Below, piece by piece: positions 8,735 to 16,910 of a stretch of DNA of 64,000 bases. The notes beneath the pieces were generated by a model. It did not search any database and was not told the DNA's origin. It saw only the letters and a list, made by a program, of their open reading frames with translations. The translations under genes were made by a program, and so were the position numbers. The stretch is from contig NZ_BMNG01000003.1 in NCBI RefSeq assembly GCF_014646335.1, positions 598,151 through 662,150 of the forward strand. Reading direction: 5' to 3'. How positions within the stretch are numbered: position 1 is the first letter of the stretch; each line of letters starts with the position of its first letter. Origin of the DNA: Streptomyces lasiicapitis. GTDB lineage: Bacteria > Actinomycetota > Actinomycetes > Streptomycetales > Streptomycetaceae.

Positions 8735-9727
8735 ATGACCGCCCAACCCCGGCTGAGCATCGGCCTGCCCGTGTACAACGGCGAGGAGTACCTGGCCGAG
8801 GCGCTCGATGCCCTGCTCGGCCAGACCTACGAGGACTTCGAGCTGGTCATCTCGGACAACGCCTCGACCGACGGGACCCAGGACATCTGCCGCCGGTACA
8901 CCGAGAAGGACGCGCGCATCCGCTACATCCGCCTGGCCCGCAACGTCGGCGCCGCGCCCAACCACAACTACGTGTTCACCCAGTGCCGCGGCGAACTGTT
9001 CAAGTGGGCATCGCACGACGACCTGTACGCCCGTGACCTGCTGCAGCGCTGCGTGGCGGCGCTCGACGAGCACCCTGACGTGATCCTCGCGCACGCCGAC
9101 CAGGCGGTCATCGACGAGGACGGCCAGGTGAAGGTCCCGTACGAGTACACGCTCGCCACCGACTCGCCGCGCGCGCCCGAGCGCTTCCGCAGCATGCTGT
9201 TCGAGCCCGGCGGCGACGACTTCTACGGCGTGATCCGGGCCGACGTGCTGCGCCGCGTGAAGCCGCACGACAGCTACCACCACGCGGACCGCACGTTCGT
9301 CGCCGAGATCGGCCTGCACGGGCCCTTCCATCAGGTGCCGGAGCTGCTGTACTTCCGCCGCGACCACCCCACCCGCGCCGAACGGGCCAATCCCTCCAAG
9401 CGCTCCCGGTGCGTCAACCTGGACCCGCGCCGGGCAGGTCTTCTGCACCCGACGCCCCGGCTGCTCGCCGAGTACGTAGGGGGCTTCGTCTCGGCGATCC
9501 GCCGGGCGCCGCTGTCCTCGGCCGACCGGCGCGCCTGCTACCGCCACCTGGCCGCGTGGGCGACCAGCCGGGTCCGTCCCGGCGCGGGCGAGCGGGTCGA
9601 GGACCGCGCTCCGGTCGACCCGGCCCGGCTCACCGTGTCCGTCGACGCGATCGTCGCGGGCCGTGAGGGGCGTGGGGGGCGTGAAGGCCGTGAGGGTCGT
9701 GACGGTCGTCCGGGGAGGCGGGCGTGA
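8735..9727 (+). CDS. Family 2 (GT-A) glycosyltransferase
   Basis: 330 residues. ATG at 8735 follows GTGAGGA. The start RLSIGLPVYNGEEYLAEAL and FELVISDNASTDGTQDI are the classic GT2 nucleotide-binding half. KWASHDD is the metal-binding DxD-like element. A substitute for the catalytic ED/QxxRW motif is not obvious in the C-terminal part. It is a cytoplasmic enzyme transferring one sugar residue. The C-terminus ends in a low-complexity run of Gly, Arg, Glu and Asp (REGRGGREGREGRDG) encoded by CGTGAGGG-like DNA repeats, probably from slippage and dispensable. The stop overlaps the next GTG (GTGA). Confidence 0.87.
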   Translation: MTAQPRLSIGLPVYNGEEYLAEALDALLGQTYEDFELVISDNASTDGTQDICRRYTEKDARIRYIRLARNVGAAPNHNYVFTQCRGELFKWASHDDLYARDLLQRCVAALDEHPDVILAHADQAVIDEDGQVKVPYEYTLATDSPRAPERFRSMLFEPGGDDFYGVIRADVLRRVKPHDSYHHADRTFVAEIGLHGPFHQVPELLYFRRDHPTRAERANPSKRSRCVNLDPRRAGLLHPTPRLLAEYVGGFVSAIRRAPLSSADRRACYRHLAAWATSRVRPGAGERVEDRAPVDPARLTVSVDAIVAGREGRGGREGREGRDGRPGRRA

Positions 9728-10947
9728 CCCCGGCACGTGTGGGGGTGTTCGGACTGCTCGGCTCCGGCAACCTCGGCAACGACGGGTCGCTCGAAGCCGT
9801 GCTCGGCTACCTCCGCGCCGAGCACCCGGACGCGGTCGTGGACGCGCTGTGCGGCGGACCCGAGGTCGTCGCGGCCCGGTACGGGATCCCCGCGACGCGG
9901 CTGCACTGGTATCGCGGGGAGTACCGGACCGCCTCGCGTGCGGGCGCGATCGCGGGGAAGGGCCTCGGCAAGCTCGTCGACGTCTTCCGCACCGCCGCCT
10001 GGGTGCGCCGGCACGACGTGGTGATCGTGCCGGGCATGGGCGTCCTGGAGGCCACGCTGCCGCTGCGGCCCTGGGGCTTCCCGTACTCGCTGTTCCTGCT
10101 CTGCGCGTCCGGCCGGCTGACGCGCACCCGGGTCGCCCTTGTCGGCGTCGGCGCCGCCGCGATCCGCGACCGGCCGACGCGGGCCCTGGTGCGGTGGTCG
10201 GCACGCCTTGCCGCGTACCGCTCGTACCGGGACGTCCCGTCCCGCGACGCGATGCGGGAGATGGGCGTGGACACCGCGCGCGACGAGGTCTACCCGGACC
10301 TCGCGTTCGCCCTGCCGACGCCGTCGGAGAGCGCGCCTTCGGATTCGCTCGGCGGCGGCCCGGTGTGTGTCGGCGTCATGGACTTCCACGGCGGCAACGA
10401 CGACCGCGCCAGGGCCGAGGAGATCCACCGGCGCTACCTCGACGGGACAACTCGCTTCGTACGTACGCTGGTTGAGGACGGCAGGCCGGTCCGCCTCGTC
10501 ACCGGCGACGAGTGCGACGAGGCGGTGGTCGCGGCGATCCTCGACGCGGTGGGCTCGCCGCTGGTCACCGCGGCCAAGGCGGCCTCGCTCGCCGACCTCA
10601 TGGAGGAGATGGCGGCAGCCGACACCGTCGTGGCGACCCGCTACCACAACCTGATCTGCGCCCTGAAGGTCGGCACGCCGACGCTCGCGCTCAGCTATGC
10701 GGCGAAGAGCGAAGTGCTCATGGCCCAGATGGGGTTGGGCGCGTACTGCCACCCGGCCCGCGACGTCGACGCCGACCGGCTCCTTGAGCAATTCCGGGCC
10801 CTTGAGCGGCGATCGGCGGAGCTGCGGCGGACCCTCAGGGAGCGGAACCTGGCCGCCGCCCGGCAACTCCGGGAGCAGTTCACCGACTTGACCACAGACC
10901 TGTTCCCGGCACCCCACCACGCCCACGCACTGCGGGAGACACCATGA
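9724..10947 (+). CDS. Polysaccharide pyruvyltransferase family protein
   Basis: 407 residues from GTG at 9724. GLLGSGNLGNDGSLEAVLGYL at the start, a central VIVPGMGVLEATLP and ATRYHNLICALKVGTPTLALSYAAKSE near the C-terminus match the PS_pyruv_trans (CsaB/WcaK) family. The H-N-L and S-Y-x-x-K positions are the conserved phosphoenolpyruvate-site region. Such enzymes add a pyruvate ketal to a sugar of the glycan, giving an acidic group. The gene is translationally coupled at both ends (GTGA before, ATGA after), so it belongs firmly to the operon. Some family members have other roles, so the reaction is probable, not certain. Confidence 0.82.
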   Translation: MTPARVGVFGLLGSGNLGNDGSLEAVLGYLRAEHPDAVVDALCGGPEVVAARYGIPATRLHWYRGEYRTASRAGAIAGKGLGKLVDVFRTAAWVRRHDVVIVPGMGVLEATLPLRPWGFPYSLFLLCASGRLTRTRVALVGVGAAAIRDRPTRALVRWSARLAAYRSYRDVPSRDAMREMGVDTARDEVYPDLAFALPTPSESAPSDSLGGGPVCVGVMDFHGGNDDRARAEEIHRRYLDGTTRFVRTLVEDGRPVRLVTGDECDEAVVAAILDAVGSPLVTAAKAASLADLMEEMAAADTVVATRYHNLICALKVGTPTLALSYAAKSEVLMAQMGLGAYCHPARDVDADRLLEQFRALERRSAELRRTLRERNLAAARQLREQFTDLTTDLFPAPHHAHALRETP

Positions 10948-11516
10948 AAGCGACCGAAGTCCCGGCGATCGACGGCGCGTTCCTGTTCGAGCCGACGCCG
11001 TACGCCGACGAGCGCGGCTTCTTCTGCCGCACCTTCGACGCCGACGTGGTCCGCTCGGTGGGCCTCGACCCGGACACCTTCATCCAGGACAGCGTGTCCC
11101 GCTCGGTCCGGGGCGTGCTGCGCGGCCTGCACCTGCGCTCCGGCGCAGGGGAGGCCAAGCTCGTGCGGTGCTCGTACGGGAAGATCTTCGACGTCGTCGT
11201 GGACCTGCGGCCCGACTCGCCGACGTACCGCAACGTGGCCACCTTCGAACTGTCCGGCGAGACGCAAGTGACCCTGTACATCCCGGCGGGCTGCGCACAC
11301 GGCTTCCAGGCGCTGACCGAGACCACCGACACCTCGTACCGCATCGACCGCCCGCACGACCCGGCCGAGGACGTGACGATCGCCTTCGACGACCCGGAAC
11401 TCGCCATCCCCTGGCCGCTGCCCGTCACTCTGATGTCCGAGCGGGACCGGAAGGCACCGAGCCTCGCCGAGGTCCTGAAGCAGAGTGCCGATGTCCTGAA
11501 GCAGAAAGAGAGCTGA
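10944..11516 (+). CDS. RfbC-like dTDP-4-keto-sugar 3,5-epimerase family cupin
   Basis: 190 residues, close to the usual RfbC length. VRGVLRGLHL carries the catalytic His, FDVVVDLRPDSPTYRNV is the conserved strand with the Asp partner, and LYIPAGCAHGFQAL the cupin core. The family inverts C3 and/or C5 of 4-keto nucleotide sugars. Partner genes for dTDP-rhamnose (rfbA, rfbB, rfbD) are not in the window, so it may act on the product of the SDR and C-methyltransferase instead. ATG at 10944 overlaps the previous stop. A short repeated LKQSADVLKQ ends the protein. Confidence 0.85.
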   Translation: MKATEVPAIDGAFLFEPTPYADERGFFCRTFDADVVRSVGLDPDTFIQDSVSRSVRGVLRGLHLRSGAGEAKLVRCSYGKIFDVVVDLRPDSPTYRNVATFELSGETQVTLYIPAGCAHGFQALTETTDTSYRIDRPHDPAEDVTIAFDDPELAIPWPLPVTLMSERDRKAPSLAEVLKQSADVLKQKES

Positions 11517-11523
11517 AGTCGCC

Positions 11524-12849
11524 GTGGACACCGAAGAGTTCAGCCTGCCCCGGTCGCGGACGGCCAACGAGCGGCTGCACGCCCTGATCCCCGGGGGCGC
11601 GCACACCTACGCCAAGGGCGACGACCAGTACCCCGAGGGCCTGGCCCCGGTCATCAGCCACGGCCACGGCGCCCACGTGTGGGACATCGACGGCAACCGC
11701 TACATCGAGTACGGCTCCGGACTGCGGTCGGTCAGCCTCGGCCACGCCCACCCGCGCGTGAACGAGGCCGTGCGCCGCGAGATCGACCGAGGCGGCAACT
11801 TCGTCCGGCCGTCCGTCCTGGAGGTCGAGGCCGCGGAACGCTTCCTGGCCACGGTGCCGACCGCCGAGATGGTGAAGTTCGCGAAGAACGGCTCCGACGT
11901 CACCACCGCCGCGGTGCGCCTCGCCCGCGCGGTCACCGGCCGCCCACGGGTGGCCATCTGCGGCGACCACCCCTTCTTCTCCACCGACGACTGGTTCATC
12001 GGTACGACGCCGATGTCCGCGGGCATTCCGGCGGCGACCACGGAACTCACCGTGTCCTTCCCGTACGGGGACCTGGCCGCCACGGAGGAGTTGCTGACCC
12101 GGTACGAGGGCGAGGTGGCGTGCCTGATCCTCGAACCGGCCGGGCACACCGAGCCCCCGCCCGGCTACCTCGCGGGCCTGCGCGCACTGTCCGACCGACA
12201 CGGCTGCGTACTCGTCTTCGACGAGATGATCACCGGCCTCCGCTGGTCAGAGGCGGGCGCCCAGGGCCTGTACGGCGTGGTCCCCGACCTCTCCACCTTC
12301 GGCAAGGCGCTGGGCAACGGTTTCGCGGTCTCCGCGCTCGCCGGACGCCGCGATCTCATGGAGCGGGGCGGACTCCGCCACCCCGACGACCGGGTGTTCC
12401 TCCTCTCCACCACGCACGGCGCGGAAACGCACTCGCTGGCCGCCGCGATGGCCGTGCAGTCCACCTACGTCGAGGAGGGCATCACCGCGCGGCTGCACGC
12501 CCTCGGCGAGCGGCTGGCCGCCGGTGTCCGCGAGGCCGCGGCCGGCATGGGCGTCGGCGACCACGTCGTCGTACGGGGCCGGGCCAGCAACCTGGTCTTC
12601 GCCACCCTCGACGGGACCGGGCGGCCGTCGCAGGAGTACCGCACCCTGTTCCTGCGCCGACTCCTCGCGGGCGGGGTGCTCGCCCCGTCGTTCGTGGTGA
12701 GCAGCGCGCTCGACGACGCGGACATCGACCGCACGGTGGATGTGGTGGCGCAGGCGTGCGCGGTGTACCGGAAGGCGCTGGACGCGGGGGACCCGACGCC
12801 CTGGCTGGGCGGGCGGCCGGTGAAGCCGGTGTTCCGGCGGTTGGCGTGA
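11524..12849 (+). CDS. Class III (glutamate-1-semialdehyde aminomutase-like) PLP aminotransferase
   Basis: 441 residues from GTG at 11524. SRTANERLHALIPGGAHTYA at the N-terminus, VFDEMITGLRW (the PLP-ring Asp) and STFGKALGNGF (the Schiff-base Lys) identify the glutamate-1-semialdehyde aminomutase/class III transaminase group. The chromosomal HemL role is unlikely here because the gene is the last member of a glycan operon. Related enzymes in polysaccharide clusters transaminate sugars or small acyl groups destined for sugar decoration. A bidirectional hairpin follows 5 bp after the stop, ending the operon. Confidence 0.83.
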   Translation: MDTEEFSLPRSRTANERLHALIPGGAHTYAKGDDQYPEGLAPVISHGHGAHVWDIDGNRYIEYGSGLRSVSLGHAHPRVNEAVRREIDRGGNFVRPSVLEVEAAERFLATVPTAEMVKFAKNGSDVTTAAVRLARAVTGRPRVAICGDHPFFSTDDWFIGTTPMSAGIPAATTELTVSFPYGDLAATEELLTRYEGEVACLILEPAGHTEPPPGYLAGLRALSDRHGCVLVFDEMITGLRWSEAGAQGLYGVVPDLSTFGKALGNGFAVSALAGRRDLMERGGLRHPDDRVFLLSTTHGAETHSLAAAMAVQSTYVEEGITARLHALGERLAAGVREAAAGMGVGDHVVVRGRASNLVFATLDGTGRPSQEYRTLFLRRLLAGGVLAPSFVVSSALDDADIDRTVDVVAQACAVYRKALDAGDPTPWLGGRPVKPVFRRLA

Positions 12850-12853
12850 GGTG

Positions 12854-12917
12854 ACGCGACGTGGCGTCGCGTGACGTGGGCTGAGGCGTGACGTGGCTGA
12901 CGTGACGCTACGTCAGC
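12854..12917. terminator. Two hairpins between convergent genes
   Basis: ACGCGACG-TGG-CGTCGCGT (12854-12872) is a perfect 8-bp stem right after the aminotransferase stop. GCTGACGT-GACGCT-ACGTCAGC (12896-12917) is a second perfect 8-bp stem covering the stop of the PAP2 gene on the other strand. Together they should terminate transcription from both sides. Confidence 0.65.
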
Positions 12918-13629
12918 GCCCCTGCCGCCGACCGGCATCGGCCGTCCTCTCGACGGGCCGGTCGGCGTCCCGCTCGGCCTTCCTCCGCTCGGCAATCCGC
13001 TCGGCAAACCGGTCGACGCCCCACGCCGTCGCCGGCACCACAGCCAGCGCGGTGCACCAGCCGCCAAGCACATCGGTGGGGTAGTGCGCGCTGAGGGCGA
13101 CCTGAGCCCACCCCATGGCGGCACCGGCGACCAGCGCCGCGCCGAGCACAAGTGACATACCGGCAGCCCTGCCGAGACCGAACCACCCGGCCACGAGCAG
13201 CGCCACGACAAGGGCGAGCGCAGTGGCAAAGCCGGTGTGCCCGCTGGGGTAGGACAAGTTGTCGGCCCCGTGAATGGTGCGCCCCACAAGCGACTTGACC
13301 AGAGTCGTAGTCACCACGGTCAGCCCGACGCCCACAACGACGAGCACAGCCGCGCGAGGCCGCCGCAACCACAGACAGCCCGCCACGGCACCGACGACCA
13401 ACAAAGCCGCTCCGGCAGGCTCCCCCCAGAAGTCCGTGGCCAGAGCAACGCCCCGCCAAGGCGGCCCCACACTGTCCGCAGTCGGCGCGACGATCCACCT
13501 GTCCACACCGCCGGGCTCACTGTGCCCGGCGTACAACACCCCGAGCGCGACAACCACCAACGCGGCAAGAACCGCGACAAGGCCGAGCCACGCACGCAGC
13601 GACGAGGGCAAGCGGTCCTCCTGGTGCAA
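12913..13629 (-). CDS. PAP2-family membrane phosphatase
   Basis: 238 residues with about six membrane spans. The three phosphatase motifs are present: KSLVGRTIHGADNL, then PSGH, then ALSAHYPTDVLGG, in place of the stricter SRxxxxxHxxxD. The His and Asp of the last motif are kept; its Ser-Arg is SA here. Enzymes of this fold dephosphorylate lipid phosphates such as undecaprenyl pyrophosphate or phosphatidic acid at the outer face. The gene is convergent with the glycan operon, so recycling of the lipid carrier is a tempting but unproven role. The C-terminus is a charged Arg/Glu-rich tail. Start is ATG with the N-terminal MHQEDRLPSS. Confidence 0.85.
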   Translation of the reverse strand: MHQEDRLPSSLRAWLGLVAVLAALVVVALGVLYAGHSEPGGVDRWIVAPTADSVGPPWRGVALATDFWGEPAGAALLVVGAVAGCLWLRRPRAAVLVVVGVGLTVVTTTLVKSLVGRTIHGADNLSYPSGHTGFATALALVVALLVAGWFGLGRAAGMSLVLGAALVAGAAMGWAQVALSAHYPTDVLGGWCTALAVVPATAWGVDRFAERIAERRKAERDADRPVERTADAGRRQGR

Positions 13630-13763
13630 GCGTTTCGGTGTGGCCGTACGGCCGTATGTCCCGCCCCTCAGTCAACACTCACCGTGATGGCTTACGCAGG
13701 GACGTCGGCGCAAATTGGCCGGACGAGCCACACGGAATGGCTGGCACCGCGGACGACGCCCCG

Positions 13764-14936
13764 CTAGAGCCAGTCCCGCCGCTTGAAGATGAAGTACAGA
13801 CTCACGCACACCACCGCCATCAGCAGAATCGCGAACGGATACCCCGCCGCCCACTTCAGCTCGGGCATCGTCTCGAAGTTCATGCCGTAGATCGTGCCGA
13901 CCAGCGTCGGCGCGAACAGAATCGCCGCCCAAGACGAGATCTTCTTGATCTCCTCGTTCTGTTCGAAGCCCGCCTCCGCCAGGGCCCGCATCTCCGCGTT
14001 CTGTTGCTGGGTGACCAGCGTGGCGTTGACGGTGAGGATGTCGGTGAGGGCCTGGCGGAAGCCGTCCACCCGTTCGCTGGTGTGGGTGACGTGGTCGGCC
14101 ACGTCGCGGAGGTAGCGCTGGAGTTCCTCGTCCGTGCGGTACTTCGCGAAGCCCGCCATCAGGGCGTGCAGCATGCCGACCAGGGGGCGGGTGGCGCGCT
14201 GGAACTCGACGACCTCGCGGGAGAGTTCGTAGATGCGGCGGGAGACCGACGGGTCGCCGCCGAAGACCTCGGTCTCGATCTCGTCGATGTCGTTCTGTAC
14301 GCCGGAGACGACGGGGGCGTAGCCGTCGACGACCGCGTCCAGGATGGCGTACAGGACCGCCTCCGGGCCGAGCCGCAGCAGTTCCGGGTCCTCCTCCATG
14401 CGGCGGCGCACCGCCGACAGGTCGGGGGCCGCGCCGTGCCGGACCGTGATGACGAAGTCGGCGCCGACGAACACGTGCAGCTCGCCGAAGTCGACCTCCT
14501 CCGGGGCGTCCAGGTAGCGCGCCGCGCGCAGGACCACGAACAGGGTCTCGCCGTACCGCTCCAGTTTGGGGCGCTGGTGGGCCTCCATCGCGTCCTCGAC
14601 CGCCAGCTCGTGCAGGTCGAACTCGGCCGCCAGGGAGAGCAGTTCCTCCTCCGTCGGGCGGGCCAGGCCGATCCACGCCATGCCGTCGGGCTGCGCGCGC
14701 AGCTCACGGAAGGTGGCCGCGAGGGAGGCGGGGGAGGCGACGCGCACGCCGTCGCGGTACAGGGACGCCTGCACGACGCTCGGGGCGCTCGGGGGCTCGG
14801 GGGCCGGGGGCTGCTCGGCGTGGTGCTTCGTGGTCTCGGCCGGCGGCTTGCCGCCCTGCGCGGACTGGGAGGACGCCCGCCGCCAGGAGTGCTTGCGCGT
14901 CTGCTGCGGTCGGTGTGCTCGTCGCTCCGGAGTCAC
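13764..14936 (-). CDS. corA: CorA-type magnesium/cobalt transporter
   Basis: 390 residues from a GTG at 14936, which has AAGGG upstream. The frame is open further upstream but that part is a proline/arginine-rich non-coding extension. A large soluble domain (residues about 60-320) of alternating helices is followed by two C-terminal membrane spans. YGMNFETMPEL contains the GMN signature at the pore entrance, and the chain ends in the basic tail FKRRDWL. It forms a homopentameric Mg2+ channel. The N-terminal 50 residues are Gln/Ser/Pro-rich and probably disordered. It is divergent from the AlkZ-like gene across a 198-bp gap. Confidence 0.92.
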   Translation of the reverse strand: MTPERRAHRPQQTRKHSWRRASSQSAQGGKPPAETTKHHAEQPPAPEPPSAPSVVQASLYRDGVRVASPASLAATFRELRAQPDGMAWIGLARPTEEELLSLAAEFDLHELAVEDAMEAHQRPKLERYGETLFVVLRAARYLDAPEEVDFGELHVFVGADFVITVRHGAAPDLSAVRRRMEEDPELLRLGPEAVLYAILDAVVDGYAPVVSGVQNDIDEIETEVFGGDPSVSRRIYELSREVVEFQRATRPLVGMLHALMAGFAKYRTDEELQRYLRDVADHVTHTSERVDGFRQALTDILTVNATLVTQQQNAEMRALAEAGFEQNEEIKKISSWAAILFAPTLVGTIYGMNFETMPELKWAAGYPFAILLMAVVCVSLYFIFKRRDWL

Positions 14937-15091
14937 CGGCGGCCCTTCCGTGGTCTGTCGGTCGGTCGTCCGAGTCCGCGGGTGGTGTGTTCGGTTCGGC
15001 TCGGCTCGGGGTCCCGGAGCAGGATATATGCGGCAGATGGCGCGGGATGTACGCGGTGGACGGCGCGGGCGCGCCTGCCTGGGGTGGGGTA

Positions 15092-15114
15092 TTGCGGACC
15101 GTATCTGTCCGCAA
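15092..15114. promoter_or_regulatory. Perfect palindrome upstream of the AlkZ-like gene
   Basis: TTGCGGAC-CGTATCT-GTCCGCAA has 8-bp arms and a 7-bp spacer and ends 20 bp before the ATG of the DNA glycosylase-like gene. It could be an operator or a leader hairpin. No regulator gene lies next to it. Confidence 0.5.
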
Positions 15115-15134
15115 GCGGCGCTAGCGTGCTGTGT

Positions 15135-16364
15135 ATGGCCAAGACCCCGGTGAATACGGTGAACACGGTGAATACGAAGACCACGTCGGCCCCGGCGAAG
15201 CCGGGGAAGGGGAAGACGAACCCTGCCGCCCCGGAGACCCTCAGTCGCCGCGCCCTCAACCGCGCCACCCTCGCCCGCCAGCTCCTCCTCGGCCGCGCCG
15301 AGATGTCCGCCGAAGCCGCCCTCACCCACCTCGTCGGCCTCCAGGCGCAGAACGTGAAGCCCCCGTACCACGCGCTCGCCGCGCGCCTCGCGGACTTCGA
15401 CCCGATGGAGCTGTCAGGGCTGATGAGCGAGCGCGCGGCGGTGCGTGCCGTCACCATGCGGTCCACCGTGCACACCCTCACCGCCGACGACATGCTCACG
15501 CTGCGGCCCCTGACCCAGCCCGCCATCGAGCGCGAGCTCCGGGCGTTCCGGGGCGGCCTCGCCGGCGTGGACCTGGACCGGCTCACCGTGCTGGCCAGGG
15601 CGTACGTCGAGGAGGAGCCCCGTACCCCCGCCCAGCTCCGCGCCGAGCTCCTGCGGCACTGGCCGGACGCCGACCCGCAGTCCCTCGGCATCGCCGCCCG
15701 CGCCCGGCTCCCGCTCGTCCAGGTCACCCCGCGCGGCCTGTGGCGGCAGAGCGGCCAGGTCGCCCTCACCACCGCCGAGCACTGGCTGGGCCGCCCCCTC
15801 GCCCAGGCCCCCGCCCCGGAAGCCCCCGCTCTGGACCCGACCGCCCTCGACGCCACCGTCCTGCGCTACCTAGCCGCCTTCGGACCCGCCTCCGTCAAGG
15901 ACATGCAGGCCTGGGCGGGCATGACCCGGCTGCGTGACGCCTTCGAACGGCTGCGGCCCCGGCTGCGTACGTTCCGCGACGAGCGCGGCGTCGAACTCTT
16001 CGACCTGCCCGACGCGCCCCGCCCCGACGAGGACACCCCGGCCCCGGTCCGCTTCCTGCCCGAGTTCGACAACCTCCTGCTGTCCCACGCCGACCGCACA
16101 CGTGTGGTCCCCGACGCGTACAAGGCCCGCAACTGGAAGTCGAACCAGTCCTTCTGCGTCTTCCTCGTGGACGGCTTCCTCGCCGGGGTCTGGCGCCTGG
16201 AGGAGTCCAAGGACGGCGCGGCGCGGGTCACCGTGGAGCCGTTCGGGAGCCTGACCAGGGCCGAGCGGGGCGAGGTCGCCGCGGAGGCGGAGCGCACGGC
16301 GCGACTGCTCGCGGGCGACGCGGCGTCGTACGACATCGGGTTCGGAGCGGTCGTCGAGGCCTAG
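15135..16364 (+). CDS. AlkZ-like (HTH_42) DNA glycosylase family protein
   Basis: 409 residues from ATG at 15135. The first 35 residues are a low-complexity leader (NTVNTVNTK) made by GTGAATACG repeats. The core opens with SRRALNRATLARQLLLGR and contains LVGLQAQNVKPPYHALAARL, whose Q-A-Q matches the QxQ catalytic motif of the AlkZ/AlkX winged-helix glycosylases. VRAVTMRSTVHTLTADD and VRFLPEFDNLLLSHADR are further conserved blocks. AlkZ unhooks azinomycin interstrand crosslinks; broader homologues repair alkylated DNA or crosslinks. With no natural-product cluster beside it, a general repair role is more likely. Confidence 0.82.
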   Translation: MAKTPVNTVNTVNTKTTSAPAKPGKGKTNPAAPETLSRRALNRATLARQLLLGRAEMSAEAALTHLVGLQAQNVKPPYHALAARLADFDPMELSGLMSERAAVRAVTMRSTVHTLTADDMLTLRPLTQPAIERELRAFRGGLAGVDLDRLTVLARAYVEEEPRTPAQLRAELLRHWPDADPQSLGIAARARLPLVQVTPRGLWRQSGQVALTTAEHWLGRPLAQAPAPEAPALDPTALDATVLRYLAAFGPASVKDMQAWAGMTRLRDAFERLRPRLRTFRDERGVELFDLPDAPRPDEDTPAPVRFLPEFDNLLLSHADRTRVVPDAYKARNWKSNQSFCVFLVDGFLAGVWRLEESKDGAARVTVEPFGSLTRAERGEVAAEAERTARLLAGDAASYDIGFGAVVEA

Positions 16365-16376
16365 GGCGGTCGAGGC

Positions 16377-16723
16377 TCAGGACACGAGGAGGGCCAGGAC
16401 ATCAGAGGCCGCCGTCAGGCCCCACAGGGTGTCCGTGACCAGGCCGATGCTGATCGGTACGAGGCCGAGCAGCAGCATCTGGACCGGTACGTGGCCCGCC
16501 GAGTGGTCGACGAACTGCGGCAGCACCGCCGCGGCGAACACGAGGCCCTTCGGGTTGGTCAGACCGACGAGGACGCCGTCCAGGACGGTGCGGGCGTCGC
16601 CGCGCGCGGGCTTCGTGCCGGTGCCCGCCGCGCGCATCGCCTCGGCTTCATCGCCTTGCGGTGCCGGAACGCCTGCACGTTCTGAAACACCAGGTACTCC
16701 GCGCCCGCCAACTTCACGGCCAT
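16377..16723 (-). pseudogene. LysE/RhtB-type exporter remnant, frameshifted and truncated
   Basis: Reading the minus strand, MAVKLAGAEYLVFQNVQAF (start 16723) matches the end of the first LysE half. The frame then shifts near 16645-16655 into DEAEAMRAAGTGTK and VLVGLTNPKGLVFAAAVLPQ, a very typical LysE segment with its NPK motif, ending at a stop after LWGLTAASDVLALLVS. The first transmembrane span and the last one are missing. An intact exporter would be about 205 residues. The remnant is not expected to be functional. Confidence 0.75.
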
Positions 16724-16910
16724 GTGTGGAGTATCTGGACCCATGAGCCTCGTGCGGTCGTCGAGCCCCTGTGTGGGCCCGTGGGAACCGTTGGAGGCGT
16801 GCGCTGCCGAGCCGGGCAGCAGATCCCACAACACAGCAGAGCCCGCAACACACCAGAACCGGAACCCCATGCGCAGCGGGCACGTACCGCATCCCAAGGC
16901 CCCCGGCCCG

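Noticed and set aside
15131..15937. Alternative frame over the AlkZ-like gene
   Set aside because: It is a Pro/Arg-rich out-of-frame shadow; the frame starting at 15135 has the conserved QxQ and winged-helix blocks.
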